From contig JAGTJL010000011.1 in NCBI GenBank assembly GCA_020746875.1, positions 1,364,001 through 1,428,000 of the forward strand: a stretch of DNA of 64,000 bases. Reading direction: 5' to 3'. Under the pieces are notes generated by a model, which worked only from the letters and a program-made list of their open reading frames with translations, made no database searches and was not told the origin of the DNA. Positions 1 to 10,322 of this stretch are shown one piece after another. Numbering within the stretch: position 1 is the stretch's first letter; every line of letters begins with the position of its first letter. Position numbers and translations under genes: made by a program. The stretch is from Rhexocercosporidium sp. MPI-PUGE-AT-0058 (taxonomy: Eukaryota > Ascomycota > Leotiomycetes > Helotiales).

Positions 1-413
1 TAGCTCGAGATCAATGGCCGATTTGCTACAATCCACAGAAGACTTCCAATCCGCTCGTCCTCAGCGAATGAGTTGCGCATGGTGGGTTTCTCTCGATCTG
101 GAGAACGAATTCGTTCGCCTCGGTGCTGCCGAATTAGTAAACTATTTTATGAACTGTGTTGATCCTTTGGAAGCGGTGTTTCAGGCGCTGCGGTGCGGAG
201 TAGTATTGGTGCTGTTGTTGAGGTTGATGTGCTTGTGTGATAAGGTATATGGGTGCTGCTGGTGAGTGGAAAATGCAGAGACTCGTCTCAATAAATGAAA
301 GAAGAATATTGATTGCATCAACAGCCAGCCCTCTTGAACAATCCGTCCTATACAATAGAAAAGTAAGTACTTATCGGTCCATTGAGTCTATCTAATAAAT
401 AAATTACACGGAG
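1..413. other. Intergenic, no gene seen
   Basis: Only short overlapping frames on both strands, none with a family motif or a convincing splice pattern. The sequence is of ordinary base composition and not RIP-degraded. I see nothing to annotate here. Confidence 0.5.
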
Positions 414-641
414 ATGGATGCTGAAAGTCGCTTTTGCACAGATTGTGGTACCGTCCTCGACAGATCAAGAGAGGAAACACTGAGTTGTGACTGTTGCGGA
501 ACAATGAACCAAAGTCTGTCAGAGCCCTCACTTAATCTCCTGCCCTTGCTGACCAGAGAGCAAATGCCTACACGTGACCGTGTGTGGAATGGTTCACTTC
601 CTGCCAAAGCATTCCATCACATTACTAACTTAACCTATTGA
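414..641 (+). pseudogene. RPA12-like zinc-ribbon fragment
   Basis: The 75-codon frame begins with a four-cysteine zinc ribbon: FCTDCG near residues 7-12, a following L-D, then CDCCG near residues 26-30 and an Asn. This is how the N-terminal zinc ribbon of the RNA polymerase I small subunit RPA12 (A12.2) reads in fungi. A full subunit is about 120 residues and ends with a second, TFIIS-like zinc ribbon, which I cannot find in the remaining residues or in the next 250 bp. The residues after the ribbon (from about 34) look unlike the family. I read it as a 5' fragment of a duplicated RPA12 gene. A splice variant with a missed 3' exon is possible but less likely. Confidence 0.4.
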
Positions 642-1865
642 AGCAACATAGAACAGCGACCGACGCGATTGTTTAGATTTCATGAGACTATGAAGCATCT
701 AATATGTTAAGGAGCACCGATGTCAAGTTACCCCTTCCAAAGCCTGTCGATACTGTAGGTCGAACAGAACTTCAAATGCCACATAATTTGTTCAGCAAGC
801 CGCTTGCGGCCGAGTATTCCATCCATGTGTATGCACGAACCTAGCCACCGAGTACATGACAAAGATTAGGCAGCCGCCAGAGTGTCACTCTATTTGATAC
901 ATGAAACAGGAATTCTGCAGGCTCAGGACGACAGAGCCATCATGATAAGTGTGATGGTCACAGACCCATGCAGGCGAGAGCATGTTCACTGGTCCATAAA
1001 CGCCCCCTTCTCCCGAACATGGCCTGGGGCTGTACAGATTGTCCACGTCTTTCTCTCATTAATCACAGCGCTTGCAGCCGCATAACATCTAACTGCACGT
1101 TCATTCCCCATTAGGCCATGGGCAATGATCCTTACGGCCAAAAATGTTACAATGTGCAGGCGTTTATCCCAGGCGCTTTTCCAACCAACCAAGTTTGCCG
1201 AGTGCGAGAGTTGGAGTGTCCGCGATCTTCACAAGAAAATATCTTCGATTCTTTGTTTCGAATCCCAACTTATTAAGAAAATCACTTTTATACATTGTTA
1301 AACTGTCATCCTTCCTGAAGTAAGTACATTCAGAATCTGCGATTTAGTTGAAACACTAACTAGTATACAGACTTCCCAGCACGGCGGCACGGCACAGAAC
1401 AAAGAACTAAGCAGGTAAATACATCTCTACCGTAAAGCATCTTAGACCGCTATTCTCCGTTTTGATAGTAACTTACAAAAGCAAAATGTGTCACTGTACA
1501 TTCATAAGATACAGCCAATGCTTGCATACAGTCTTTGCAGGGATGGCTGTGTGCGCGGCGCCAGGTAACGCGAAGGGGACCAATTGTCCTAATTATACCA
1601 CGAGCACTTCCGACGTCGCCGGCGAATGTCCTGAGTGCGTCTATGGAACACCTTCTCTATCAGTTTAAGACTTGTTGTTGGCGGGGGGCAAAAGAGTAAA
1701 GCAAAGGAGTGGGGCGGAGAAAAGACTTGGCAACGCTAAGCAAGGGCCTAAATCAAAGGCTATTTTATCCACGAAACAACTTGGTCTTCTCTTAATTCAC
1801 GTTCACTCTAACAAGATTCACTCACTCATTCAATAACACACCAACACCAATGATAAAGCGTACAA
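642..1865. other. Intergenic, no gene seen
   Basis: About 1.2 kb with only short chance frames on either strand. A 68-codon frame at 1462-1668 contains several cysteines but no motif or splice context. The stretch 1770-1865 just before the next gene is C/A-rich with CAACAC-type repeats, as often seen in fungal 5' leaders. Confidence 0.45.
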
Positions 1866-2434
1866 ATGGCGACACGTATCTTTGTTCAGTGCAAAACTGA
1901 TAAAATGCCTGGATCAGATGTCGAGCAAATCCCACTCATGGCAAATGCTGCTTGTCGAAAAGTCTGGAATCGGGACTTTAATGAAAACCTTCCCGACAAC
2001 GATCGACTTAGTAGTTTTGGTGGATGGATGAACCCCAGGTGTTTTCTACTGATTGATAACGGTCCTGTGGATATGCCATATACTCTTGTAAAACTTCGCT
2101 GGGATGGACAAAAGCTGTTTGTATTAGATGCCTTTCTTTTTTGATTTACTAAACTTTTTGAAGGGCGGATGACTTAGGGCCGTTACACCCGTATATTCAG
2201 AAAGAGTTTGAGACAAGATATCAGTTTAACCCCGCTGATCGACCAAAAGCGGTAGGTTTTATCTTGTTAAATAAAGTGCGATTTCACTAATTAATTTAGA
2301 ATGGACTTACCGATGAACAACTGAAAGAAGTTCTTGGACCAGAAGAATTCGACAAGGTCATAAAATCCAGAGATGAGATGATTGTAAGGCATCAGGAGAA
2401 GATTGCAAGGCATAAGGAGAAGTTATGCAAGTAG
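1866..2434 (+). CDS. Unknown 157-aa protein, three exons
   Basis: I recognise no family. The model is exon 1 1866-2116, intron 2117-2163 (donor GTTTGT, branch-like TTACTAA, acceptor AAG), exon 2 2164-2251, intron 2252-2299 (donor GTAGGT, acceptor TAG), exon 3 2300-2434, all in phase and ending at TAG. Unspliced, the first exon runs to a stop at 2144 and gives a shorter 92-residue frame. The predicted protein is soluble, with no signal peptide or membrane segment. Its middle contains GPLHPYIQKEFETRYQF and its C-terminus (last about 40 residues) is a charged, helical stretch with a repeated RH-x-EKI pattern. The start has a run of CAC/CAA just upstream, typical of a fungal leader. The three exons joining in phase support a real gene. 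Confidence 0.6.
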
Positions 2435-3295
2435 ACCTAAAATTGCTGTATTTAGTGCTTATTATTCTCGATATATGTGAGATGCACTGAGTAACGTACT
2501 TGTATATGTCCTGTAATAATGGTTGGCTAGTGAAATAGAGTTCCGTTAGTCCAAGAAAATACCTTAGGGAGAGCTACTGAGACAGAAGTAAGTTATATGT
2601 AAACTTCAAGTTGAAGACTTTTAATAAAGCTTTACGTAATATAATTAGTTAGCGCACAGAGTAACTCTTCTATATTCCTAGTTAATATAATTACACCTTA
2701 ACCTCGCTAATATAGTATCAACGTTTCTTTCATAACCTGCTAGCTGAAATTCAACGGCAGGACCACATGAACAGGTTGCTTAAATTGCTATCGAACCCCA
2801 AGGAACCTTGTACAACATGATAGTCAGCTGTCCGAGGAAAGAACGTTTGCATTTTAAACCGACGATATCATGTCCTATATGTGGCAAACCACCGAACTCC
2901 AATGAACTGTTTCTTGCCTTGAATATCGGTGAATGACGTCGAATATTCGAGGCAGTCTGTCGAGGATATGCGGAAAGAGAGAAATTAGAAGAAGGCAAAG
3001 ACATCCACGCCGACGTTGTCTCAAGAAAATAATCGCAGCTTCTGGCTTTCCTTCAATCAGCTCTGTCAACCGTAACTTCTGAGTCCGAAGAATCGTCGAG
3101 AATGATAGGGAAATGATATCCCCGTTATAAAAGCACATCTACCCTTCGGGCATCCCTTCTTAGTCTCATCAAGAGCCTGAAAAAAATCCACCCCCCAAAA
3201 CCACCTGATCCAAGAATCTCCGCACCAAGAAACAATCATCTTCGAATCTGGATTGAAATCGCAATTTCTTCCTCACACTACAGATCAATACCGCC
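2435..3295. other. Intergenic; moderately AT-rich, no gene seen
   Basis: 2440-2760 is AT-rich. Two overlapping minus-strand frames at 2780-3138 have no motif and no start context that I can support. The last 120 bp, C/A-rich with CCACC and CACACTACAG, look like the leader of the next gene. Confidence 0.4.
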
Positions 3296-3845
3296 ATGGT
3301 CAACCCCAGCCTCCCACAACTCCCGGCGACTGACAAGCATTTCCACCACAGCTAAACGTTCGCAGCCCACGCCACTACCTATAACTCAATCCAGACATCG
3401 ATCTTGCTCGAGCTAGCGCGGATCACACAAATGCTCTCGGCCACGCGCACCGTCGAGACTATGATACGCCAGTTGGGCTCGACGCTGGTACAGAAATGCC
3501 GACGCCAGGGACACAACGCAGTGGATGTCATGGTGCGCGAGCTAATGGAGACGAAAGTGAAGCTCTCGGCTGCGGAGGATCGCATTGTGAGTTTGAGCGG
3601 TGAGGTTAGGGTGTTGGGGGTTCAGGTGAGGGAACTGATAAGGTGTGTTGGCGAGGATGGGAGGGAAGGTCGTGAGCTATTTTACTTTTATTTACTTTTA
3701 ACTTTCACATCTTGGTTTCTTGGGAAGGGAACAGCAAGCAATTATAGCATCGGCTAAGGAGTCATGGGAATGGAATTATGGAGGGTTTCTGGGATTGATT
3801 GTGGATTTGGACTTGGGATTGGAAAGGAAACTGGAGATGACTTAG
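3296..3845 (+). pseudogene. Unknown 160-residue helical protein with one in-frame TAA
   Basis: Start ATG 3296 sits in a good context (GCCATGG). Exon 1 is 3296-3671 and exon 2 is 3739-3845, joined across a 67-bp intron (donor GTGAGC, acceptor CAAG), ending at TAG 3843-3845. One in-frame TAA (3353-3355) interrupts codon 20. A single C-to-T change from CAA would make it, and the frame is open on both sides. Residues about 30-110 are predicted helical with heptad-like Leu/Val spacing (region from MLSATRTVETMIRQL to VQVREL). I do not recognise the family. It could be a recently inactivated gene, or the real start could be downstream at ATG 3431 (MLSATR). The latter would leave a functional shorter protein. 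Confidence 0.45.
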
Positions 3846-4259
3846 TAGAGACGAGGCTCAGGCAAAAGCCAGTTTGGCTCCTTCGATACAGAACGTCAGG
3901 TAACTGTAGAAGGGAACACACGAAAAAAGAAACCTGTCTGGTGCATCATTCTCCAAGTGAAACATCAGGACCAAGTTGTGATTCGCAGACAGCTACTTTT
4001 CCGCTTTCCCCCTTTCTTCTTTTCTCTGCTTTCCCCCACTTCTTTCTCTGGGATGAACAACACGATCGAGCTGAATGCTTTTTCGTGAAGTATATGCATC
4101 CTAGAGATTCAAGATGTCGTCAAGCGACTCAAGCTAGGAAATTGCTGCTTCTTGGTTGAAAAAAAAAGAGAAGGAAAAAAGATTCTACGGCCAGACCTGA
4201 GCAGATACTTTCGTCTACTAGGGGGTGCAGGAATTCGTGGGACAGAATCGGAAACCCCA
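3846..4259. other. Intergenic, no gene seen
   Basis: A 131-codon frame covers 3764-4159 but it overlaps exon 2 of the upstream gene in another frame and has no motif. The region looks like 3' flank merging into an AT-rich block. Confidence 0.4.
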
Positions 4260-4580
4260 CCAAAAATCGGACTTTTCAGGACTTTATTAAATAACCACCT
4301 ATTAATAAAAAGACTTAAGATTAAAGAAATAGATGCTTAATACTTGAAATTAAAGTTCTACTTATTAATTTAAGACTTGTTATTATAAGTATTTATTAAT
4401 TAAAGAAATTTAAAAAGCAAAAAGTTATTACTTTTAAATAGAATTTACATAAGATATAACGTAAATAAAAGGAATTTATTATGATAAAGTTATAAAAGTT
4501 TATATTTAATATTCGAAATGCTATTTTTGAAAGATTTTATTAGAAGTTGTAGTTTTAATTACTTCTTGAAGTTGATGGAG
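4260..4580. other. Small AT-rich, RIP-like block
   Basis: About 300 bp dominated by TTAAT, ATTAA and TTTATA words, sharply different from both sides. No frame survives. It looks like a short relic of a repeat mutated by RIP, but no family can be named. Confidence 0.5.
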
Positions 4581-6080
4581 TTCTCGGTTATAATCCCACG
4601 AAATCCTGCACCCCCTGGTGGTCCAACCTGCGATCACATCTCTGAGATCTAAGGATGACCCTTGCTAAGCGAGGCAGATCAACAATTAAAGGAAGCCTAA
4701 ACAACCATAATACCCGAGGTCTACTTTTTGTATTGCAGAGAAAGGTAAAAGAAAACACTAGAGAGAGGGACCACCATAGAGGAGATACGGCGTGAGAGTG
4801 TGAAAATCGCATGCCAGACAGAGCTAGAGCGAAAAGATCAAGACTTTAATCCTATTCCAAATCTCAAACTCATCCCAATTGCCCATCGCAATCACAATCC
4901 CACTCCCGAACCCCCTCTGATCCACATCCCAGTCTTCACGCACAGCCGCCTTAGAGGCGCGACTAGAGCAATCCCTTCCTCCTTCGATAATAAGCACATC
5001 GCTCACAGCCCATCGCAATGATGTCAATGATCCCACCCCCAGCCCACAACCGCATCAGAACCCCGACGAAAAACCCTCACAACTACAGTACTCGAGGAAC
5101 CCGCACCGGCTGTCTATTTGCTATTCCTATCTAACCTCCCTCACCCCATCCCATCCCATCCAACTACTACCACATCCACAAGAATAACCATCGTACTCAT
5201 TATCAATCAGTCTCAGAAACCCCATCCCTCAATCCTTCCCTTCAAATCCACCCCCTCCCATATCCCGTGCAACCAGCTAAAATACAACGCGAAAGAAACG
5301 CAGAAGGAAATCTTTCCCCTTCAACACTGTATTCAGAATTCCACACTATATCCATATCCATATCCACATCCACAGCAACGTTTCTAGAAGCGCTTGCCTT
5401 TGCTTGACTATCGGATTAGATTGCGATAGGCGAAATTCTTCGGAAAGGAGGAGGGAGGGAAGATGGTGAGAATGTAAGGCGGGGGAAGGTAGGGAGGGAT
5501 TACGAGCGATGCTGGAGCGCGGTTAGGATTGCGCTGGATACGACTTACTTGGTTGGATTTGGGGTGGATTGTGCTGAGTTAGTTAGGCGAGAAATGTTTC
5601 GTGTGTTCGTCCTAGATCAAGGATCATGATATGAAATGGAAACGTATTGTGATTTTTCAGATATTATTCATATTTTTGGCACAAAAAAGGACTATAGACA
5701 TTAAGTAATTTCTTATCTCGAAGATGATAAAAGCCAGCAGATTCGCATCGCGTAACTCTATCAATCTTGAGAGAAAGAGAATGACGCCAAAACAATATTA
5801 ATATACAACAAATGCATTGCATCACCTACCCACCTCCATCCGTCCAACCAGATCCAACCCAGCCTAAGCCAACCCAACCGTCATCCAAATCATTCATCCA
5901 CATGTAGAATAAGAATCTTCACCAAATATTACCACCAAACTGAGTCGGCTGTGTAGATAGTTGGAAGGCCGTGGGTATTCATATCGATATCATGACTGCA
6001 CCTCTCCCCGTCTCAACTCTCATGTCTCACCCACTTAGCGTCCGCACCGAATCAGACTCGAGGAAGAGTAAACAAAGCGT
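4581..6080. other. Intergenic, no gene seen
   Basis: About 1.5 kb of mixed composition. 4860-5390 is C/A-rich with many CATCCC and CCATATCC words and only chance frames. 5800-6080 is probably the 3' flank of the minus-strand SUR7-family gene. Confidence 0.4.
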
Positions 6081-7099
6081 TTAGTATTCTTCCTTGACAC
6101 GGCGCTGGCTCTCGTTATCAATGAATGAACCACGAGTGGAGCGTCTGCTGCGTTGACGTCTGAAGAAGGGGACGTTGCCGAATCCACCACCACTACGCTT
6201 GGTCTTGGTGGAGCGGACGTGATCATCACCCTTACGGCTGACGCCACAGCCCAAGAAAAGGAATATGGTTGCGAGGAACATGGCGGCCCAAGCTCCCCAA
6301 GTGAAGCCGAATGCGTACCGGCCGATGGATGCGCTGATGTCTGCGTCACGGAACTCATCGCGGGCCTTGACGAAGACGACACTGGAGGGCGTTAGCTGAT
6401 AGAACAGGGTGAAAGAGTGGGAAATATAACTTACGTCATCAGCGAAGCTGCAAGGGAGAACCAGAAGAGGGAGAATGCGAGGAGGGTTCCAGAGAATCCT
6501 GCAGCAAGACGGCTGCACGGCGCGAGCACGCTGGTAAGGAACGTAAATCCGGTCAAAACGATGGACATGAGGTAGAAAACCCAGCCGAATCTCCAGAGGT
6601 AGTAGTAGTAGTTGCTGGTCGTGCCTTTACCCCGGTTTCTATTACTCGAGTCAGCGATTGTTTTCTTTCCAGAACAACAGCCCGCCTCGATGAACGTACC
6701 CAGTCAATCCAACTGGGACACCTTCAGAGCCTCCAACCCAAGCATATCCGAATGGGAGAGCAGGAACCGTGGCTCCGCATTGTCCACCGCCAGTTGAGCA
6801 GATCTTCCAGAAAGTCCAATATGATTCATCGCGACCAGATCCGGGGAAAGACGAGGTATCGGCTCTAAGGAACCACGATTTGTTGAGTGGTGTAGTATCC
6901 TTGACTCCGCTGAGGACGACGAAGAACATCAACACGAGAGCACCTCCGATGAGGACGAGGGACGCAATGCCCAAGGCACCACCTTTAGACCAGATCAGCA
7001 TCTGCGAGGTAGGTGGGTATTGCGCGCAGTTTGTTTCGTTCCAAGCAAAAGCGCGGGATTCGAGAAGAGGGGGAGCTTACGGAGACCACCTCCGGCCAT
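6081..7099 (-). CDS. SUR7/PalI-family cortical membrane protein
   Basis: A four-transmembrane protein of the SUR7 family, which acts at the plasma membrane in cortical (eisosome-associated) domains. The model is exon 1 7099-7081, exon 2 6982-6700, exon 3 6638-6435, exon 4 6381-6081, giving about 268 residues. It shows the family layout: a first membrane segment (LVLIGGALVLMFFVVLSGV); the extracellular TPLNKSWFLRADTS stretch; a loop with cysteines, PALPFGYAW and YYYYLWRFGWVFY; two more segments around LAPCSRLAAGFSG and FVKARDEF; and a last one in GRYAFGFTWGAWAAMFLATIFLFLG. The cytosolic tail is basic (FFRRQRSRRSTR) and ends SFIDNESQRRVKEEY. The first exon is only 19 nt and its acceptor (AAAG) is weak. 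An alternative start is ATG 7001 in exon 2. Confidence 0.85.
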
Positions 7100-7904
7100 T
7101 GCGAAGGGTTATGTAGGAATTAGATTATTGGGAGAGAGTCGTGTGGTCGTGGATTCGAGATGGGTGGATCCGGGGTCAACCTGCCTTTAAGAGAGAAATA
7201 TAGGTTAGCACAAACAATCACGAAACACGGTCTGCGAAGGCAATGCAGTGGAGAGAGCGGTCGGAGGAGGGAAGCTTTGTCGGGTCGCTGCCGATGCCCA
7301 AAGCTGCAAACACAATCACAGGCCCGTCCACATACCTTGTCGTGGCTGGCAGGGTAAGATGCGACAACGGTGATACTCGTCGGATTGGATTGCTGGTGCT
7401 GGATCGAAGGAATTGAAACGAGGAGAAGGAAAAGGTTGGGGTGAGAGGGGACTGGGGATTGAGGGTAAATAAAGGCAGATTACCTGTTGATTTAGTCGGC
7501 CGTTAGGTTGGTGAAGCTTGACCTCTTTTGCAGCTGGTGTGTTGTGGTGTTGGGTATGGTTGTGTTAGGGTGATGGATGGAGCGATGACGATGCATTTTC
7601 TCGGCTGTTGGGATTTAGCGCGAGAGGGAGTCGGCTTAGCCTCGGAACCAGGACTGGAGCTCGACGCTCATTCGTCCAGCGCATCTTGACTTTTCCCGAT
7701 TCAGAGCGTCCAAGGTGTTCTGGGCCAGGGCTTTTGAAGTGTGCGGTTACAGCGCTATCACGTGCCTGAGTCAGGTGATTTGCTCTCTGTCATCCCCTTC
7801 CATGGCTTGAACTTGATCTCCCCAGGTCCAGGTCCAGCTTGCAAGCGTTGTTTGTCCAGGTTTGGCTTGGCTTGACTTTTAGTTGTGGCTGTGGCTTTGA
7901 AGTG
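7100..7904. promoter_or_regulatory. 5' flank of the SUR7-family gene
   Basis: No coding frame of note on either strand. The region upstream (minus strand) of the SUR7-family start contains several pyrimidine-rich stretches, but I cannot name an individual control element. Confidence 0.3.
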
Positions 7905-8092
7905 TACCTAGGTACGAAGTACGAAAGGGGGTTTCCAGTGGGTCTCGCCCACCGTTGTAAGGCAGCAGGGTCATTTTTCCAATCAACAGTTTGATATTCT
8001 AGAATTTTCTCCATAAATCTCCTCGAATGTTAAGGCCAAATACTTAGGGTGGGCGAGACCCACTTGAAACCCCCTTTCGTACTTTGTAGGTA
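7905..8092. mobile_element. MITE-like inverted-repeat element
   Basis: Two near-identical arms of about 45-49 bp face each other: left 7905-7953 and right 8048-8092. Both contain AAGTACGAAAGGGGGTTTC and GTGGGTCTCGCCCACC, differing at a few positions. The roughly 95-bp spacer is AT-rich and non-coding. A 188-bp palindromic unit of this kind fits a miniature inverted-repeat transposable element or a long hairpin. I could not define a target-site duplication with certainty. Confidence 0.6.
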
Positions 8093-8572
8093 GTGGGGAC
8101 GTCACGATCCATAGATTTCAATCGTATGGGAGGAAGCTCACTACGTCATTCGATCCTCCACAGACCCGAGGGAACTTAAGTGGATTTGACTCGACTCGGT
8201 CGATAAACAGACAGCCGAAATGAAGCTCGGCGATCATGAGGCTCCGGCTTGATGGTGGGCATGGGGTAGAGGAGATCAAACATCTTGACAATTGCGTCCA
8301 TATGGAACACATTGTGTGAAACAATTGAAAGCGATATATCGAAATAGGATAGACATCTGATTTCATACTCGCCAGAGCACAATACTTCGTACAGGACGAA
8401 CGCGAAACATCTGACGAGTCACGGAACGTCCTCCAATGCTTCGACGCATGCTTGCATGCATGCGTCGACTCGGGAGTGATGATGCATATGCCGCTCAAGG
8501 GCCCATGTCCATTCCCTGCTTTTCGTTCCAACTCTAATTCCACGCTGAGTAAGCCATTTCCCCTCTCTAGTA

Positions 8573-8713
8573 CTCGCTCTAGCATATCACCTCATTGGAC
8601 ATTCACCCCACATCGAGATCGAGATCGACGTAATGGCTCGCCCGCCTTTCGCTTACTTAATCAAATCCAGTTCGTGTAACTGCAAACATGCGACGTGCAA
8701 CAAAAAGACAGAA
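8573..8713 (+). repeat. Direct duplication, copy 1
   Basis: This roughly 141-bp stretch is repeated at 8761-8899 with few differences. Shared words include CATCGAGATCGAGATCGAC, CTTACTTAATCAAATCCAG and ACATGCGACGTGCAACAAAA. The copies are separated by 47 bp. A minus-strand frame (8118-8585) to the left has no recognisable domain and is not annotated. Confidence 0.85.
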
Positions 8714-8760
8714 TGAATATTTTCTTTTTCTTAGATTCTTCTTTTATTTTCCCCGCTCTG

Positions 8761-8899
8761 CTCGCTCTAGCAAATCACCTCATTGAACACTCACCCCGCA
8801 TCGAGATCGAGATCGACATACTGTCTCGTCCTTCTTGCTTACTTAATCAAATCCAGTTCGTGTAACTGCAAACATGCGACGTGCAACAAAAAGACAGAA
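8761..8899 (+). repeat. Direct duplication, copy 2
   Basis: Second copy of the 8573-8713 repeat. Differences are a handful of substitutions (for example AGCATATCACC versus AGCAAATCACC) and small indels in the middle, so the duplication is recent. It is followed by a long T-rich tract (8920-8965). Confidence 0.85.
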
Positions 8900-9249
8900 C
8901 CAACCATTTTCTTGTTCCCCGGGCTTTTTTTTTTTGGTTTATTTTTCCTTTCTTTTTTTTCCTTTCCCCCGCCCCCTCTCTGCTTGACCACCCTGCTTGG
9001 GGAGTTTAATGGAAGCATCTCGGTACCTGACCCCAACCAAGTAAGGGCAAGTAAAGAAAAGTAAATAGCTCCACTGTAGAAACTCCATAAATCTGTCATA
9101 TTAAGCTCATGATCACAACAACAGAAGCGATAGAAAAGTGACCCTAATTATAATAGATTTTGCGTCAGCGTGCAGCACTACCAGCAGCCATCCTCCTTAT
9201 CATCGCCGCCAACCCCTCCATCATTCCCCTCCTCCTCTTCCCCACAATC

Positions 9250-10322
9250 TCAAGATACGTCTCCCTCGGCTCCGGACCCGCCAATAATAATGTGATCATC
9301 CCCTGTAACCAGACCAGCGAACGCTTCTTGCGTGAAATTCTCGAGAGGCATACACATCTTGCGGCCGACTTCGGGGTCTATGTAGTCGTGGATCTCGGCT
9401 GTGAAGTCAGTTTGTAGTGGAACTCTGGTAGGTATATGATGTTGAGAGGGGGCTGGAGCAGAGGGCCCTAACGATGAGTGGAATGGGTAGATAGATGGGG
9501 AGATTGAAGGGGAAGGCGGCGGATAAATCTCAATGACCCGAACCGCGCTCCCAGCCGCACCCAACCGCTCTCCCAAACAGAGCGTGAAGACATTCAACGC
9601 AGCTTTAGATGCCGAATAAGCTGGGAGGACTGCAGCTGGAATGATGGCGAGATGGGTACCCGTACTGCTCAAAAACCAACAAACATTCTTGATGCTCTCT
9701 CGGATCAACAAAACATCGAAATTTAAGTCCCGAGTTGGACCCTAACGAATGGAAGGCTTACCATATGATAGATGCAGAACCGCCCTCGGCTTTGGCTTTT
9801 AGGTGAGGTAGGAAAGCAAAAGTCAGCGCCACAAGACTCGTGTAATCTATCGTCATCTCGTTGTTGAACTTCGCGAGATCAATGCTCTCAGGTGACGAGA
9901 CGCCGTAGTAGCCCTGCACGCCTGCTTTGGCCTGCGTTGAGGAAGAGACAGTCGATGCCGAGATGTTTCTTGATGATCCTGTCTTCCATTAACACACACA
10001 CCCTAATTACTCCCTTGATTTACTGTCGCAGAGTCCACAGCCTACTTTTCGCCTTGGAAAGAAAAACATGGTGAAGTCTTGACATTGCAGATGGGGAGAT
10101 TCACTCAACAGCTCACCCATCGATCTTCCCCAAATCCCCGATATCGAACGGAGCAGCTGAGGCAACGTCAGAGCCGTGCTCGGCGACGAAGGCGTCGAGT
10201 CTATCCTTGCGTCGTCCAACAGCTGTTACTTCCACGCCGGATCGGGCGAGACGTTCTGCCATTCCGTAGCCAATACCCGAAGTTGCACCAATAAGAAGGA
10301 CGTGTTTGTATGGGAAGGACAT
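9250..10322 (-). pseudogene. Short-chain dehydrogenase/reductase, frameshifted
   Basis: A DltE/YdfG-type NAD(P)-dependent short-chain dehydrogenase. Exon 1 (10322-10117) has the Rossmann motif GATSGIGYGMAERLA and GRRKDRLD. Exon 2 (9978-9762) reads GIDCLFLNAG, the family NAG motif. Exon 3 (about 9664-9250) has the catalytic YSASKAAL and ends IDPEVGRKMCMPLENFTQEAF with GDDHIIIGG. In exon 2 the frame changes right after NAG: the 10-bp unit GCAGGCCAAA is followed by GCAGGC again (plus strand CCTGC at 9921 and 9931). The downstream part (GYYGVSSPESIDLAKFNNEM) is then only readable in another frame. Removing the extra 10 bp would restore continuity, so this looks like a tandem-duplication frameshift. 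A segment between EIYPPP and QTDFTAE in exon 3 is also longer than usual. Confidence 0.7.

Noticed and set aside
8118..8585. 155-codon minus-strand frame
   Set aside because: No domain, no splice context, composition of a chance frame, and it abuts a duplicated non-coding repeat.
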